Assembly (NCBI RefSeq): GCF_003946325.1
Contig: NZ_RHNT01000008.1
Coordinates: forward strand, 1 to 64,000
DNA from: Companilactobacillus furfuricola
GTDB lineage: Bacteria > Bacillota > Bacilli > Lactobacillales > Lactobacillaceae
Reading direction: 5' to 3'
DNA: 64,000 bases
Shown here: positions 63,108 to 64,000 of the stretch, in pieces
Position numbering within the stretch: the stretch's first letter is position 1
How the letters are laid out: every line of letters begins with the position of its first letter
The notes under the pieces: generated by a model
What the model saw: the letters and a program-made list of their open reading frames with translations, nothing else
Told to the model about the DNA's origin: nothing
The model's database searches: none
Made by a program: the position numbers and the translations under genes

Positions 63108-64000
63108 TATTGCCCTCCCTTATCTGAGACTCAATAATTTCTTGATAAGTCTTATTATTTTCTTTCAATTCTTCATGGGTACCGAGACCGACCATGTCGC
63201 CGTCATCAATAACGAGGATCTCATCAGCGTCAGCAACAGTTGATATTCTCTGACCAACGATCACAACAACACTGTTATTGATCTTCTCATCGGCTTTTAA
63301 GGCTGTCCGAAGATTGAGGTCAGTCTTGAAGTCAAGTGCTGAGAAGGAGTCATCAAAGACATAAATTGAAGCATCTTTGACCAAAGCTCTGGCAATCGCT
63401 AATCTCTGCTTTTGCCCACCGGAGAAGTTATCTCCACCTTGTTCAACAGGTGCATCTAGTTGTTTTTCTAGATCTTTAACAAAACCATCGGCTTGCGCAA
63501 TTTCTAAGGCGTGCCAAATTTCATCATCCGTAGCATCGTCTTTACCATAAAGCATGTTGCTACGGATCGTTCCTTTGAACAGCACTGCTTTTTGAGGGAC
63601 CATCGAAACTTGGCGGTTAATATCTTCAGTATTCAAGGCCTTAACATCGGTCCCGTTGATCATGACCACACCAGTTTCAGAATCATAAAACCTGGGGATC
63701 AAGTTGATCAAAGTCGTTTTACCGGATCCAGTACCACCAATGATGGCCAAAGTTTGACCTTTTTCCATCTTAAAGTTGATATTAGTAAGAGCTAACTTCT
63801 CCGCACCTAAGTAGCGGAAGTTCACATCATCAAACTCTAATGAGGCTTCTTCTTTGACCTTGGCAGGTTTAGCAACAGTATCGATCTGACTCTCTTTTGC
63901 AAACACTTCTTGAATACGTGCAGCAGAAGCTGAAGCACGAGGGATCAAGACAAAGATCAATGATAAGATCATAAAACTCATTAAGATTTGCATTGCATAA
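63100..64000 (-). CDS. ABC exporter half-transporter, degenerate-site subunit (partial)
   Basis: The C-terminal 300 residues of a half-transporter; the frame is open to the right window edge, so the start lies outside. Walker A is GGTGSGKTT and the signature FSGGQ. Walker B is followed by Asp rather than Glu (VFDDSFSALD), the mark of the degenerate catalytic site in heterodimeric exporters. It pairs with the downstream gene. Confidence 0.93.
   Translation of the reverse strand, partial: YAMQILMSFMILSLIFVLIPRASASAARIQEVFAKESQIDTVAKPAKVKEEASLEFDDVNFRYLGAEKLALTNINFKMEKGQTLAIIGGTGSGKTTLINLIPRFYDSETGVVMINGTDVKALNTEDINRQVSMVPQKAVLFKGTIRSNMLYGKDDATDDEIWHALEIAQADGFVKDLEKQLDAPVEQGGDNFSGGQKQRLAIARALVKDASIYVFDDSFSALDFKTDLNLRTALKADEKINNSVVVIVGQRISTVADADEILVIDDGDMVGLGTHEELKENNKTYQEIIESQIREGNNG

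Overview
The window is a chromosomal core segment of a low-GC Gram-positive bacterium, most probably a member of the Lactobacillaceae. The evidence is an AT-rich base composition, strong Shine-Dalgarno sites, T-box leaders on tRNA-synthetase genes, a complete division and cell-wall (dcw) cluster ending divIVA-ileS, and small genes typical of lactobacilli (DUF1831, DUF2969, DUF1146, DUF4044, EpuA-like). A Companilactobacillus-type genome would fit, but that placement is inference. Most genes run leftward (- strand).

Layout. 0.2-4.6 kb: leftward operon nudF, small membrane protein, mtnN, cysteine desulfurase, DUF1831, mnmA (tRNA 2-thiolation and nucleoside salvage). 5.4-8.7 kb: ileS behind an Ile T-box, then a cold-shock protein. 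8.7-21.9 kb: dcw cluster mraZ-rsmH-ftsL-pbp2x-mraY-murD-murG-divIB-ftsA-ftsZ-sepF-ylmG-ylmH-divIVA. 22-27 kb: DUF4044, thiT with a TPP riboswitch, minD-minC-mreD-mreC, mreB. 27-32 kb: radC, folC, valS with a Val T-box. 32-36 kb: thiI with its cysteine desulfurase, and ezrA. 36.5-41 kb: rightward rpsD with a structured leader, DUF1054, rarA, a small membrane protein, uspA. 41.6-47.6 kb: an XRE/TPR regulator, a GcvH-like protein, rodA, DUF2969, yidD, an EpuA-like protein, mbl, murA, DUF1146. 47.9-54.3 kb: the F1Fo ATP synthase operon. 54.4-58.6 kb: upp, sua5, prmC, prfA, tdk. 58.7-64 kb: murT without a neighbouring gatD, a class C-type serine hydrolase, and a heterodimeric ABC exporter cut by the window end.

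The genes divide labour clearly. Wall precursor synthesis (murA, murD, murG, mraY), septal and lateral synthesis machinery (Fts proteins, Mre proteins, RodA), division-site placement (MinCD, DivIVA, EzrA, SepF), translation (rpsD, ileS, valS, prfA, prmC, sua5) and tRNA sulfur modification (two desulfurase/thiolase pairs) are packed together. Several operons are controlled by RNA: two T-boxes, one TPP riboswitch and a probable S4 leader.

The main unexplained signal is a family of long non-coding repeats: full copies at 4710-5382, 37354-37956 and 40891-41562, and a truncated copy at 86-231. They carry a 15-19 bp GC-rich inverted repeat and a hairpin with three compensatory base-pair changes between copies, which points to a conserved RNA fold. 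Each copy ends right beside the terminator of a leftward gene, in the same orientation. A second, unrelated GC-rich palindromic element (47700-47811) sits at the equivalent place after the ATP synthase operon. No transposase, defence genes, CRISPR array, tRNA or rRNA was found.
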